Shown here: in pieces, positions 19,600 through 29,298 of the stretch
Layout of the letters: each line of letters begins with the position of its first letter
How positions within the stretch are numbered: the first letter of the stretch is position 1
Assembly: GCA_024919195.1 (NCBI GenBank)
Contig: CP103436.1
Location: 992,001-1,056,000 of the forward strand
Source: Methylophilaceae bacterium LSUCC0717
GTDB taxonomy: Bacteria > Pseudomonadota > Gammaproteobacteria > Burkholderiales > Methylophilaceae
Direction of reading: 5' to 3'
DNA length: 64,000 nt
The notes under the pieces: model-generated
The model's input: only the letters and a program-made list of their open reading frames with translations
The model's database searches: none
Told to the model about the DNA's origin: nothing
Position numbers and translations under genes: made by a program

Positions 19600-21162
19600 T
19601 TAATAGAAAATGACTAAAGCTTTATCAAGCGTATTGTAAATTGCAAGAACCAATGGAATACCCACCACCATCCAAGCAATAGGTAAGATAAGTTTTTGTA
19701 ATCCGACATTGCTGGATTGTGTTTTTATAGATCTTGAATTTGATGATGTCATGACCTTTCTTTCTTTATCAAGCTCAGATTTGCTCATAAAATATTTTTT
19801 GTTGACTGGCTTCACAAGCAGGTTTGAAATTAAACCTATAACTAATAAACCAGCCAATATATACATACTTAAATTATAAGCCTGAGAAGGATCGACACCC
19901 TGTTCAATTTGATACTCTCTTAGGTAAAAAACTAACATTGGACCAAGAATACCTGCCGTAGCCCAAGCGGTGAGAAGGCGGCCATGAATAGCTCCCACAT
20001 GCTGGGTTCCAAAAATATCTGCTAAGTAAGCAGGTATAGTAGCAAAACCTCCTCCATACATTGTTAAGATAATACAAAAAATTAGAGCAAATAGGGGAAT
20101 ATTTCCAGTGGTACCAGCCCAGGGTGAGCTGACATACATTAAAAAACCTAAAGCGAAGAATATGAAATAAGTATTTTTTCGTCCCAAATAATCAGATGAT
20201 GAAGCCCAGAAAATTCTTCCAAGAATATTTGATAAAGATAATAATGCAACGAACCCAGCTGCAATTGCCACAATCTGTCCTTGATCAAAAACATTAACGG
20301 CCACTTCTTGGAACATTGGTGAGGCCACACCAAGCACCCCAATCCCAGCAGAAACATTTAGACAAAGAACAACCCATAAAAGCCAAAATTGATTTGTCTT
20401 GTGAGCATTCTTAACATGCACATGGTCGTTGGTGATTAATTTATTTGTTTTTTCCTTTGGGACCCAGCCAGATGGTTTCCATCCATCCGCTGGCACTCTA
20501 TAACCAAATGAACCAAGAAGCATAGCAATCAAATATACTGTTCCCATAATGAGAAAGGTCTGCCAGACTCCTCCATCAACTGATGAAAAATGATTCATTA
20601 AATATTCTGCAGATGGACTACCAATCATTGCTCCACCGCCAAAACCCATAATAGCCATGCCAGTTGCCAATCCTCTTCTGTCGGGAAACCACTTGATTAG
20701 AGTAGAAACAGGCGAAATATAGCCCAGACCCAGTCCGATACCGCCAATAACACCCGTTCCTAACCAAATAATCCAAAGCTGATGCGTGTAAACACCTAAG
20801 GAAGTCACGATTAATCCCCCACCCCATGCCAACGCTGCAGCTACACCGGCTTTCCTGGGTCCTGCTTTTTCAAGCCAGTGCCCGAAAATTGCTGCAGACG
20901 CCCCAAGAAAAACAATGGCTAAGGAAAATGTCCACCCTAAATCACTCATTTTCCAATCACAGGATGTTATAAAAATTCTCTCAAAGAAAGTAATATTGTC
21001 CGCGCATTGTTGGCCCACGACCTCTGTGAGCCTTTTCCAGAAAACACTGAAGCCATAAATCATACCAATCGATAAATGAATTAGAAGCGCCGCTGGCGGA
21101 ACTAACCATCTATTAAAATTATTATCTGCAATAATATTTTCTTTATTCAATGAGCTAAACAT
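19600..21162 (-). CDS. OFA-family MFS transporter (oxalate/formate antiporter-like)
   Basis: Twelve-helix major facilitator protein of 520 aa. GMIYGFSVFWKRL near the N-terminus, GWTFSLAIVFLGASAAIFG and the FPDRRGLATGMAIMGFGGGA loop are typical of the OFA (oxalate:formate antiporter) family. The C-terminus carries an additional membrane segment (LPIAWMVVGIPLVLAIYNTL) that resembles the separate 'MFS small subunit' found beside some OFA transporters, here apparently fused. The substrate is unknown; small mono- or dicarboxylates are plausible from the family. It is the first gene of a group with ribH and nusB. A 12-bp palindrome, ATGTTTAAACAT (21161-21172), includes its start codon. Confidence 0.85.
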   Translation of the reverse strand: MFSSLNKENIIADNNFNRWLVPPAALLIHLSIGMIYGFSVFWKRLTEVVGQQCADNITFFERIFITSCDWKMSDLGWTFSLAIVFLGASAAIFGHWLEKAGPRKAGVAAALAWGGGLIVTSLGVYTHQLWIIWLGTGVIGGIGLGLGYISPVSTLIKWFPDRRGLATGMAIMGFGGGAMIGSPSAEYLMNHFSSVDGGVWQTFLIMGTVYLIAMLLGSFGYRVPADGWKPSGWVPKEKTNKLITNDHVHVKNAHKTNQFWLLWVVLCLNVSAGIGVLGVASPMFQEVAVNVFDQGQIVAIAAGFVALLSLSNILGRIFWASSSDYLGRKNTYFIFFALGFLMYVSSPWAGTTGNIPLFALIFCIILTMYGGGFATIPAYLADIFGTQHVGAIHGRLLTAWATAGILGPMLVFYLREYQIEQGVDPSQAYNLSMYILAGLLVIGLISNLLVKPVNKKYFMSKSELDKERKVMTSSNSRSIKTQSSNVGLQKLILPIAWMVVGIPLVLAIYNTLDKALVIFY

Positions 21163-21256
21163 GTTTAAACATCCATATGTATATTAATAACTAAACCATA
21201 ATGAAAAATCCAAAAAAAATCAAAGCCTATTTTCCCATTTTATAGCTTTTAATTAG

Positions 21257-21284
21257 TTTACAATTACGATTAGAAATATATATT
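21257..21284 (+). promoter_or_regulatory. Possible promoter of phoB-phoR
   Basis: TTTACA at 21257-21262 and TATATT at 21279-21284 with 16-bp spacing. Transcription would begin only about 8 nt before the phoB ATG, and no Shine-Dalgarno is visible, so the mRNA could be nearly leaderless. I see no clear Pho box in the 136-bp gap, so autoregulation by PhoB is not supported by sequence. Confidence 0.4.
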
Positions 21285-21298
21285 TCTTTTATAAACTT

Positions 21299-22000
21299 AT
21301 GAAAAAGCCAAATATATTAATCGTTGAGGATGAAGAATCTATCTTAGAGATGATAGCTTTAAATCTTCATCATAATAATTTTCAACCACTAAGGGCGATC
21401 AATGCTGAGATTGCTGAAAGTTTTTTAAAAAAAAATAAAGTTGATCTTATTTTACTAGATTGGATGCTTCCTGGCATGGATGGTATTGATTTTCTCAGGC
21501 GGATTCGAACAAACTCTAACACCAAAGAAATACCTGTAATGATGCTCACCGCTAAAAATGAAGAAGCAAATAAAATTGAAGGCTTTGATGTTGGCGCTGA
21601 TGACTACTTAGCAAAACCATTTAGTCAAAAAGAGTTAATCGCTAGAATAAAGGCGATACTCAGAAGAAAGAATCCAGAATCTATTGCTGAACAAATTAAA
21701 CATGGAAACCTTCAAGTTAATCCTGATAGTCATGAAGTTTTTCATCAATCTAAATTTATAAAACTTGGGCCCACAGAATTTAAATTATTATATCTGTTAT
21801 GTATGAATAAAAATCGAGTCCTCTCTCGTGAAATCATTGTTGATAAGATTTGGAATAACGAATCTGAAATTGATGCACGAACAATCGATGTACATGTTAA
21901 AAGATTAAGATCCACATTAAAATCTCATGGTATTGAAAATAGTATTGAGACCATCAGGGGTGCTGGTTACAAGTTATCGGATGAAATAAATTTTGAATAA
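21299..22000 (+). CDS. phoB: Phosphate regulon response regulator PhoB
   Basis: OmpR-family regulator of 233 aa. The receiver domain has acidic pocket residues VEDEE at 9-13, phosphoacceptor Asp54 in ILLDWMLPG and the conserved Lys in LAKPFS. The winged-helix DNA-binding domain starts near residue 130 and ends with RTIDVHVKRLRSTL and IRGAGYKL. The specific call as PhoB rests on strong overall resemblance (RIRTNSNTKEIPVMMLTAK, LGPTEFKLLYLL) and on the adjacent PhoR-like kinase. No pst genes are in the window, so the target regulon cannot be confirmed here. Confidence 0.88.
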   Translation: MKKPNILIVEDEESILEMIALNLHHNNFQPLRAINAEIAESFLKKNKVDLILLDWMLPGMDGIDFLRRIRTNSNTKEIPVMMLTAKNEEANKIEGFDVGADDYLAKPFSQKELIARIKAILRRKNPESIAEQIKHGNLQVNPDSHEVFHQSKFIKLGPTEFKLLYLLCMNKNRVLSREIIVDKIWNNESEIDARTIDVHVKRLRSTLKSHGIENSIETIRGAGYKLSDEINFE

Positions 22001-23273
22001 GATATTCACCAAAGTTATCACACAATTGATTGTATTATTTGTGTTCTCTTTTTTTGTTGGGATGCTTTTTACAAAAGTATATGGCTTATTATTTTTTGCT
22101 TTTCTTTTGATTCTTTATACTCTCAAACAAGCCTATTCTTTAGTAAGTTTGGATAAATGGCTTAATCGGCCATCTCAACATACTGTTCCTATTGGAGATA
22201 GTTTATGGGAGCCTACCTTTTCGAAACTTTATAAATTTCATAAAAATACCATCAAAATGAAAAAGGATTTAGGTCTAGCATTAGATCAATTTATACTCGG
22301 TGCACAAGCGTTACCCGATGGTGTATTGTCACTTGATCAATCAAATCATATTTTATGGGCCAATAAAAAGATCCAGCATATGTTGGGAATCAGGCTGCCA
22401 GATGATCTTAATAAGCCAATCACTTATATTTTCCGTGATACCAAGCTATTAGATCTAATTGAAACGAATGACAACAAAAAATCAATATCAATAATCATCG
22501 ATGACAATAAATATCAAATCAATTTAATTGAATTTGGCATAGAAAATAAATTATTAATATGTAGGAATATTAATAATGAAGAAAAATCTGAGGCAAATCG
22601 CAAGAGATTCATTTCAGATGTTTCGCATGAATTAAAGACTCCACTAACAGTAATTATGGGCAATAGTGAGCTGATGCTTAATGCTGATATCGAAAAAAAA
22701 CAACAAAAAGTTTTGTTACAAGCAACTTTAGAGCAAACACAAAGAATGAATGCTTTAATCACCGATCTTATCTCTTTAAGTAGTATTGACTCTACAAAAA
22801 ATATTCAGAGGAACAATAAAGTCATCGTTGACGATTTGAAAGATCAAATTCTCAATAATCTATCATCTTTGAAAGAGAAAAAAGGTATTTCATTTGAATT
22901 TAACCTAGACTCTAAAAAAAATATTCTTGGATCATTTTCTGAAATTTATAGCGCGCTAGAAAATTTAGTCTCAAATGCGTTTAGATATACAGATAAAGGA
23001 TCTATTTCAATTAACTGGTTTGTTTTAAAAGGACAAGGTATCTTGTCTGTTACCGACACGGGCATAGGGATTTCAAAAGAACACCTTGAAAAGATTACCG
23101 ATAGATTTTATAGAGTTGACGCCGATAGAAGCAGAAATTCAGGGGGAACGGGCTTGGGATTGGCGATCGTCAAAAATATTATGGATCATCATAATGGATC
23201 AATTGATATTAAAAGCGATATGAACAAAGGAAGTAGCTTTTGGCTTATCTTTCCTAAAGAAAGAGTTATATAA
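21993..23273 (+). CDS. phoR: Phosphate regulon sensor histidine kinase PhoR
   Basis: Membrane histidine kinase of 426 aa. Two N-terminal membrane segments (about residues 9-45) are joined by almost no periplasmic loop, as in PhoR. A PAS-like domain (about 95-190, ALPDGVLSLDQSNHILWAN) precedes HisKA with His212 in DVSHELKTPLTV, then the HATPase with N-box ENLVSNAFRYT, G1 DTGIGI and G2 GGTGLGLAIVK. The lack of a periplasmic sensor fits sensing through the Pst-PhoU complex. Start is TTG at 21993, overlapping phoB by 8 bp; the only upstream option is ATT next to an in-frame stop, and the next ATG lies inside the first membrane helix. Confidence 0.9.
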   Translation: MNKIFTKVITQLIVLFVFSFFVGMLFTKVYGLLFFAFLLILYTLKQAYSLVSLDKWLNRPSQHTVPIGDSLWEPTFSKLYKFHKNTIKMKKDLGLALDQFILGAQALPDGVLSLDQSNHILWANKKIQHMLGIRLPDDLNKPITYIFRDTKLLDLIETNDNKKSISIIIDDNKYQINLIEFGIENKLLICRNINNEEKSEANRKRFISDVSHELKTPLTVIMGNSELMLNADIEKKQQKVLLQATLEQTQRMNALITDLISLSSIDSTKNIQRNNKVIVDDLKDQILNNLSSLKEKKGISFEFNLDSKKNILGSFSEIYSALENLVSNAFRYTDKGSISINWFVLKGQGILSVTDTGIGISKEHLEKITDRFYRVDADRSRNSGGTGLGLAIVKNIMDHHNGSIDIKSDMNKGSSFWLIFPKERVI

Positions 23274-23276
23274 GGA

Positions 23277-23984
23277 ATGTTAAACAAGATAATTTATCTA
23301 CTTATAGTAATCTTCATTACCTCGTGTTCTTCAAACCAAATTAAATCCCCTACATCACAATATGATAAAAGCTCAGTGAATCAATTCGCAAAAACAGACT
23401 TCGATCGGATGGCTGACCTTGAGATTAGAGAAAATCTGCAAAGCCTGGAAATCTTGGCCTTGAAATTCTACAAACGCAACCCTAATCAGTTAAAGAAAAC
23501 GACGCAAGATGATGCAGAAAAAATGGTAAATTGGATTTTCCATGGTGATCATAGTGACGAATTTGAGCAATTGCAAAATAAAAAAGATGTTGAGTGTTTG
23601 AATTTGGTTTTTGATGAAAGTTTTAATGGGGACAGGGTCTTGGCTTTGATGATTGGTCTTAAGACCATGCTCCTTGAATCGCATGGCAATAAAACAGATT
23701 TCTATCTTTTTGATAAATTAGACCCGCAAAATATTTACAATGTAGCCCGAAATATTGAAGTGGTCTTGTGGAAACTATCTAGTAAGAAAATGGAGAATGG
23801 AGAACCTTTTTTGATTTCAAATTCAATCAATGAAAACGAGCAAAATTTAAGCTTTGAAAGAGAATTTGGGAAAATTATCGGGCGAACTGATTATTTTGCC
23901 TTCACGTTGTCTGAAAAAACTGAACGGACCATTACTAGGGCAGTACAGAGTGTATCAACAAGGCTATTTTTACCCTTCATTTAA
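23277..23984 (+). CDS. Predicted lipoprotein of unknown function downstream of phoBR
   Basis: I do not recognise this 235-aa protein. It has a lipoprotein signal (residues 1-17, lipobox ITSC with Cys17) followed by a serine-rich linker and a mainly helical, soluble domain containing a FYKRNPNQ segment, an EKMVNWIF segment, and later MIGLKTMLLESHG and YNVARNIEVVLWKL. It starts 3 bp after phoR, so co-transcription is likely. An AAGGA stands directly against the ATG with no spacer, which is an odd ribosome site. It is convergent with the DUF3683 gene 17 bp away. A role at the inner face of the outer membrane is only an inference from the lipobox. Confidence 0.75.
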   Translation: MLNKIIYLLIVIFITSCSSNQIKSPTSQYDKSSVNQFAKTDFDRMADLEIRENLQSLEILALKFYKRNPNQLKKTTQDDAEKMVNWIFHGDHSDEFEQLQNKKDVECLNLVFDESFNGDRVLALMIGLKTMLLESHGNKTDFYLFDKLDPQNIYNVARNIEVVLWKLSSKKMENGEPFLISNSINENEQNLSFEREFGKIIGRTDYFAFTLSEKTERTITRAVQSVSTRLFLPFI

Positions 23985-24001
23985 AAAACTTGATCGCGAA
24001 A

Positions 24002-27000
24002 TTATAATAAAACCTTCTCAATTCCTCCGTTGTTTGCCTTCTCGACGTAATCTTGTAACCAGTTAGCTCCTAGATTATTTTTTGCAATTTCAACAACAAT
24101 ATAATCAGCATCCGTTCCAGTTTCATCCCCATACCTTGATAGGCCTTGCAGACATGATGGGCAAGATGTAAGAATTTTGACATCATCTTTATTATCTTTA
24201 ATAAGAACTTTTTTGTCTTTTGTGATTTCTTCGGATTTTCTCATTTTTACCTGAGTTGCGATATCAGGTCGAGTTACAGCAAAAGTCCCAGACTCGCCAC
24301 AACATCGGTCATTCTTTTTAACATCTTTATTTAACAGTGATTTTGTAACATTAGCCGATGCATAAGTTTTCATGGGGTTATGGCAAGGCTCATGATACAT
24401 ATATTGCACGCCAGTTACATCATTCATCTTAACCTGTTTTTCCATCAGGTATTCGTGAATATCAAGCAAGCGACAACCAGGGAAAATAGTTTCAAATTGA
24501 TATTTAGTCAGCTGGTCCATACATGTGCCACAGGAGACAATCACAGTTTTAATATCTAAGTAATTAAGAGTGTTTGCAATCCGATGAAACTGCACCCTAT
24601 TATCAGATGATATTTCATGGCCTTTTTCAATATCCCCCGAAGAGGTTTGAGGATAGCCGCAACATAAGTAGCCTGGGGGCAGGACAGTAATTGCACCCAC
24701 TTCATATAACATCGCCTGAGTGGCTAAACCAACTTGAGAAAAAAGTCGTTCAGATCCACATCCAGGAAAATAAAAAACGGCATCAGAGTCATCTGTTACT
24801 TTGTTATGATTTCTGATGATTGGAACAATCTTGTCATCTTCAATTCCAAGCATAGCTCTTGATGTTTTTGTTGGAACATTTTTAGGCATCGGTCGATTAA
24901 TAAAGTGAATGACTTGAGATGCCACATTGCCTTTACCTACAGTTGAAGGTGGATTTTTAGTAAACATTCGACTACCGAATGTTAATTTTTTAGCCACTTT
25001 ATGGATAGTGCTTTGTACACGATATCCAATGTTAATCATCAATTGATGCATGACCTTGATTGTTCTCGGATCTTTTAAATTAAGATAGGTCATACCCACA
25101 TAACTGCCTAAATTAAATTTTTTCTTATTCTGCCTCCGCAGGAAGTTTCGCATCTGAATACTGACCTCACCGTAGTCAATGTTCACCGGACAAGGATTTA
25201 AACATTTATGACAAACGGTGCAATGATCTGCAATATCATTAAACTCATCAAAATGTTTCAGTGATATACCCCGACGAGTTTGTTCCTCATATAAAAATGC
25301 TTCAATTAATAACGATGTTCCAAGAATTTTATTTCTTGGGCTGTACATCAGATTAGCTCTTGGAACATGCGTCGTGCAGACTGGTTTGCATTTTCCACAT
25401 CTTAAACACGAACTGATCGAATCGGCAATTTCACCCATTTCAGACTGTTCCATGATGATAGACTCTTCTTCAAGCAGTCCAAAGCTTGGGGTGTATGCTT
25501 TTGTGAGACCAGATCCTGGAAGGAGTTTACCCTTATTAAAATGCCCATTAGGATCCACTTTGTCTTTATATTTCTTAAAGACCTCAATCGTCTCATTATC
25601 TAAAAATTCCATTTTAGTGATGCCAATACCATGCTCACCTGAAATAACCCCATCCAGAGACTTTGCTAGCTTCATTACTTTGGAAACAGCAATTTGTGCG
25701 TCATTCATCATCTGGTAGTCGTCTGAGTTTACAGGAATATTGGTATGCACATTCCCATCACCAGCGTGCATGTGTAAAGCAATAAAGACTCTAGATTTTA
25801 ATTTTTGTTGGTGAGTTTTAACAATGCCTGTAATTATCTTTTCAAATTCTCGACCAATAAATATTTCTTTTAAAGGTGCCAACACCTCAGCTTTCCATGA
25901 AATTATAATCTCATGACTCTGAACAAGATTAATGATTGGTGTGTTTGGATATTGAGCATCATAATTGAGAAATTTATTCAAATCATCGCCCATCAGATCC
26001 AGGGAATTGATAATCCAATACCACTTAGATTTTACTTTTTCAATTAAATTGAAAGCGAGAGCGGATTTATCTTTAAAAAGGTCCTCATTAAAGTCTTCAT
26101 CCTCAATTACAGGTTTATAGTTATTGATGAAATCTTTAACATCATCAAGTATGGATAATTTATTTTTTATAGATAACTCGATATTGAATCGTTCGATGCC
26201 ATTTGAATACTCACCAAGCCTTTCCAAAGGAATCACAACATCTTCATTAATTTTGAATGCATTGGTATGTTTGGCTATCGCAGCTGTTCTCGCACGATCA
26301 GCCCAGAAATTTTTTCTTGCTTCCGGCGAAACAGCAATAAAACCTTCACCAGATCTTCGATTAGCTATGGTAACCACCTGAGAACATACCTGGCCAACGA
26401 TATTTTCATTATCAGAGGCAATGTCTGCAATCAGAACCATTTTAGGCCTTTGTGATCTAGCCGCCTTGGTAGAATAACCTACTGCCTTGATATAACGATC
26501 ATCAAGGTGTTCTAAGCCAGCAAGAACAACACCAGAGGTATCATCTATGTATTTTTTTATTTCCACAATCGATGGAACCGCGTCACCAACTTGACCAAAA
26601 AATTCTAAACAGACTGTTCTGACAAATTTTGGCATTTTATGCAAAATAAATGTAGCAGAGGTAATGAGGCCATCACACCCCTCCTTTTGAACACCAGGGA
26701 GTCCACTTAAAAATTTATCTGTAACATCTTTACCCAATCCAATTTTTCTAAACTTATGTCCCGGGATTTCTAAAATTTCTTTAGCTTTAATTTCTTTTGA
26801 TGTTTTTGAATCAATGAAAGATATTTGAAATCTTGCATTATCAATATCATGGATTTTCCCAAGGTTGTGATCAAGGCGCTCAATGATGATCCAATCCCCA
26901 TTAGGATCCACCATTTTCCATGATGCAAGATTATCAAGAGCTGTTCCCCATAGAACAGCTTTTTTACCCCCAGCATTCATAGCAACATTTCCACCAATGC

Positions 27001-27856
27001 AGCATGAATCAGCCGAGGTTGGATCAGTTGCAAACTCTAAGCCTGCAGCGTTAGCCTTTTCCATGACTCTTCTTGTAACCGCACCTGCACCGCAATGAAC
27101 CACAGGTACCTTGCTGTAAACTCCTGGAAGATCAATATTTGAAACCTCAGAAATGGAATCCAGCTTCTCTGTATTGATAACTGCAGATTTACTCGTCAAA
27201 GGAATAGCTCCCCCTGTGTATCCAGTCCCACCACCTCTAGGAATAATTGTTAAGCCGAGCTCGATTAATTCTTTAACCAATGCAGGAATTTCATCTTCAT
27301 TGTCAGGATTCAGGACGACAAAGGGAAATTCAACCCTCCAGTCAGTAGCGTCAGTTACATGAGAAACACGAGCCAGCCCATCAAACTGAATATTGTCTTT
27401 ATTCGTGTGTTTTTTTAAACTCTTGAGAACTTTTTTACGCATCAGCTTTGTTGACTTGAATGATTCTTCAAAATCATCAACAGCTTTTCTAGAAGAGACA
27501 ACCAATTGAGAAACTTTAATGTTTCCAAAACTTCGCGATTCAATTGAATTAATTCTATGATGCAGTGCTTCAATCAGCTGTTTCAGCCTTTTAGGGTTAT
27601 CTAACAAATCATCTTGAAGATAAGGGTTTCGAGTTACGACCCACAAATCCCCAAGGACCTCAAAGAGCATTCGGGCTGAGATTCCTGTTTTTCTCTCAGC
27701 TCGAAGTTCTTCAATAGCATTCCACATCTCTTCCCCAAGAAATCTAAAGACTATTTCTTTGTCAGAAAAAGAAGTATAGTTGTAGGGAATCTCTCGAATT
27801 TTGCTAGCAAATTTTGATTGCGCTTTGAGAAAGTCTGTTGAAATTGGTGCGTTCAT
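24002..27856 (-). CDS. Giant FAD/Fe-S oxidoreductase (DUF3683, FAD-linked oxidase, CCG domains)
   Basis: Single polypeptide of about 1284 aa, one of the largest genes in small betaproteobacterial genomes. Domain order: N-terminal DUF3683 ([16 protein letters not shown]...), FAD_binding_4 ([18 protein letters not shown]), FAD-oxidase C-terminal domain ([24 protein letters not shown]), two ferredoxin-like 4Fe-4S motifs ([11 protein letters not shown] and [12 protein letters not shown]), and a C-terminal CCG/heterodisulfide-reductase part with GYLCCGYPQ and [10 protein letters not shown]. The architecture suggests a D-2-hydroxyacid (D-lactate or 2-hydroxyglutarate-like) dehydrogenase feeding electrons to a quinone or cytochrome; the substrate is unknown. 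I chose the ATG at 27856 ([10 protein letters not shown]) over an ATG 11 codons upstream because homologues start this way. Confidence 0.9.
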   Translation of the reverse strand: MNAPISTDFLKAQSKFASKIREIPYNYTSFSDKEIVFRFLGEEMWNAIEELRAERKTGISARMLFEVLGDLWVVTRNPYLQDDLLDNPKRLKQLIEALHHRINSIESRSFGNIKVSQLVVSSRKAVDDFEESFKSTKLMRKKVLKSLKKHTNKDNIQFDGLARVSHVTDATDWRVEFPFVVLNPDNEDEIPALVKELIELGLTIIPRGGGTGYTGGAIPLTSKSAVINTEKLDSISEVSNIDLPGVYSKVPVVHCGAGAVTRRVMEKANAAGLEFATDPTSADSCCIGGNVAMNAGGKKAVLWGTALDNLASWKMVDPNGDWIIIERLDHNLGKIHDIDNARFQISFIDSKTSKEIKAKEILEIPGHKFRKIGLGKDVTDKFLSGLPGVQKEGCDGLITSATFILHKMPKFVRTVCLEFFGQVGDAVPSIVEIKKYIDDTSGVVLAGLEHLDDRYIKAVGYSTKAARSQRPKMVLIADIASDNENIVGQVCSQVVTIANRRSGEGFIAVSPEARKNFWADRARTAAIAKHTNAFKINEDVVIPLERLGEYSNGIERFNIELSIKNKLSILDDVKDFINNYKPVIEDEDFNEDLFKDKSALAFNLIEKVKSKWYWIINSLDLMGDDLNKFLNYDAQYPNTPIINLVQSHEIIISWKAEVLAPLKEIFIGREFEKIITGIVKTHQQKLKSRVFIALHMHAGDGNVHTNIPVNSDDYQMMNDAQIAVSKVMKLAKSLDGVISGEHGIGITKMEFLDNETIEVFKKYKDKVDPNGHFNKGKLLPGSGLTKAYTPSFGLLEEESIIMEQSEMGEIADSISSCLRCGKCKPVCTTHVPRANLMYSPRNKILGTSLLIEAFLYEEQTRRGISLKHFDEFNDIADHCTVCHKCLNPCPVNIDYGEVSIQMRNFLRRQNKKKFNLGSYVGMTYLNLKDPRTIKVMHQLMINIGYRVQSTIHKVAKKLTFGSRMFTKNPPSTVGKGNVASQVIHFINRPMPKNVPTKTSRAMLGIEDDKIVPIIRNHNKVTDDSDAVFYFPGCGSERLFSQVGLATQAMLYEVGAITVLPPGYLCCGYPQTSSGDIEKGHEISSDNRVQFHRIANTLNYLDIKTVIVSCGTCMDQLTKYQFETIFPGCRLLDIHEYLMEKQVKMNDVTGVQYMYHEPCHNPMKTYASANVTKSLLNKDVKKNDRCCGESGTFAVTRPDIATQVKMRKSEEITKDKKVLIKDNKDDVKILTSCPSCLQGLSRYGDETGTDADYIVVEIAKNNLGANWLQDYVEKANNGGIEKVLL

Positions 27857-27949
27857 TAATCTTATTGAAATAAAACCTAAGAATACCATGCGGGCTTGCT
27901 TGTATCAACGCCGATCACAGTAGGGTTATTCGTTTTTTAAGGATTATAT

Positions 27950-28360
27950 ATGCTTTGGATGAAGTCTTTACACATTATATTTATGGTAACCTGGTTTGCC
28001 GGCTTGTTTTATCTCCCCAGATTGTATGTCTATCATGCTGAAGCTAAAGATAAGATCAGTGATGAAAGATTTAAGATTATGGAACGTAAACTTTTTTATG
28101 GAATCATGACCCCTGGTGGGATCCTCACAATTTTTTTTGGCTTATTATTAATCATAAATTACGACTATCAAGGTGTGTGGTTAACCTATAAATTAATTTT
28201 GGTCGCACTGTTGGTCATCTATCATTTCTATTGCTGGAAATATTTAAATTTATTCAAAAATAATATGAATAATCATAGTCATGTTTTTTATCGAGTATTC
28301 AATGAGATTCCTGTGATAATGCTCATTGCAATTGTTTTTTTAGTTATCTATAAACCTTAA
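27950..28360 (+). CDS. hemJ: Protoporphyrinogen IX oxidase HemJ
   Basis: Membrane protein of 136 aa that oxidises protoporphyrinogen IX to protoporphyrin IX in haem synthesis. The start MLWMKSLHIIFMVTWFAGLFYLPRLYVYHAEA contains the conserved His (KSLHII) and the FYLPRLxVYHA motif; four membrane segments are visible. A good ribosome site (AAGGA, 6 nt) precedes the ATG. It is divergent from the DUF3683 gene. It supplies haem to the cox cluster, where ctaA and ctaB continue haem processing. Confidence 0.93.
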   Translation: MLWMKSLHIIFMVTWFAGLFYLPRLYVYHAEAKDKISDERFKIMERKLFYGIMTPGGILTIFFGLLLIINYDYQGVWLTYKLILVALLVIYHFYCWKYLNLFKNNMNNHSHVFYRVFNEIPVIMLIAIVFLVIYKP

Positions 28361-28371
28361 CGGAGTTCTGA

Positions 28372-29298
28372 ATGAGTATTTTAGTTTGTGGTTCCATGGC
28401 CTATGATTCAATTATGGTATTTAGAGATTACTTTAAAAACCATATCATGCCAGATCAAATTCATAAACTCAGTGTGGCTTTTTACACCCCTGAGATGGAA
28501 AAAAACTATGGTGGTACAGCAGGCAATATTGGACATAACCTTCATTTACTTAAAACCGATTTTTTCATCATGAGTACCGTCGGCACAGATTTTGATACCT
28601 ACAGTGATTGGCTGCAAAAAAGAAAAATAAATACAAAATATATAAAAAAACTTAGCGATCAATTCACAGCTCAGGCTTTTATTACCACTGACCTAGATGA
28701 CAATCAAATTACTGCATTTCATCCTGGCGCAATGACTCAGAGTGAAGTGAATTCCTTATCTGACATAAGTGAAAATATTGAAATTGTCCTTATTTCACCA
28801 GATGGCAAGGAGGGAATGATTAAGCATGCCAATGAAGCTTATAACAAAAAGATACCTTTTATTTTTGATCCGGGCCAGGGTCTGCCTATGTTCAACGAGC
28901 AAGAATTGAAAGATTTTATTGAGAAAGCTACTTATATTACAGTAAATGATTATGAGGCTGAATTACTGAGCAAAAACTCTCATATGTCCCTAGATGAAAT
29001 ACAAAAAAAAGTTGATGCTCTTATTATTACAAAAGGTTCAAGTGGTTCAACTATTATGACTTCATCTGACAAAATACAAATACCCGCGTTTAATGTTGAA
29101 AACCCGGTTGATCCGACAGGATGTGGAGATGCTTATCGGGCTGGAATTGCCTATGGAATAGTGAATAATTGGGATTGGGAGAAAAGTGGCAAATTGGCAT
29201 CTGCCCTTGCCTCATTAAAAGTCAATCATAAGGGTGGACAAAATCATAATCCGAGTATTGATGAGATTCAGAGCCTAGCTGGTTTCAATATTAATTAA
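28372..29298 (+). CDS. PfkB-family carbohydrate kinase, adenosine kinase-like
   Basis: 308-aa ribokinase-fold enzyme. The N-terminal substrate region has GGTAGNIGHNLHLL, and the C-terminal signature is NPVDPTGCGDAYRAGIAYG, with the catalytic aspartate in GCGD (usually GAGD). Proteins of this type in betaproteobacteria are often annotated as adenosine kinase, and ICGSMAYDSIMVF-like N-termini fit, but sugar specificity cannot be told from sequence. It lies 11 bp after hemJ and overlaps the convergent apaH by 8 bp. Confidence 0.85.
   Translation: MSILVCGSMAYDSIMVFRDYFKNHIMPDQIHKLSVAFYTPEMEKNYGGTAGNIGHNLHLLKTDFFIMSTVGTDFDTYSDWLQKRKINTKYIKKLSDQFTAQAFITTDLDDNQITAFHPGAMTQSEVNSLSDISENIEIVLISPDGKEGMIKHANEAYNKKIPFIFDPGQGLPMFNEQELKDFIEKATYITVNDYEAELLSKNSHMSLDEIQKKVDALIITKGSSGSTIMTSSDKIQIPAFNVENPVDPTGCGDAYRAGIAYGIVNNWDWEKSGKLASALASLKVNHKGGQNHNPSIDEIQSLAGFNIN

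Noticed and set aside
21161-21172. 12-bp palindrome ATGTTTAAACAT at the MFS start codon as an operator
   Set aside because: Short A/T-rich palindromes are expected by chance in this composition, and no second copy or regulator gene is nearby.
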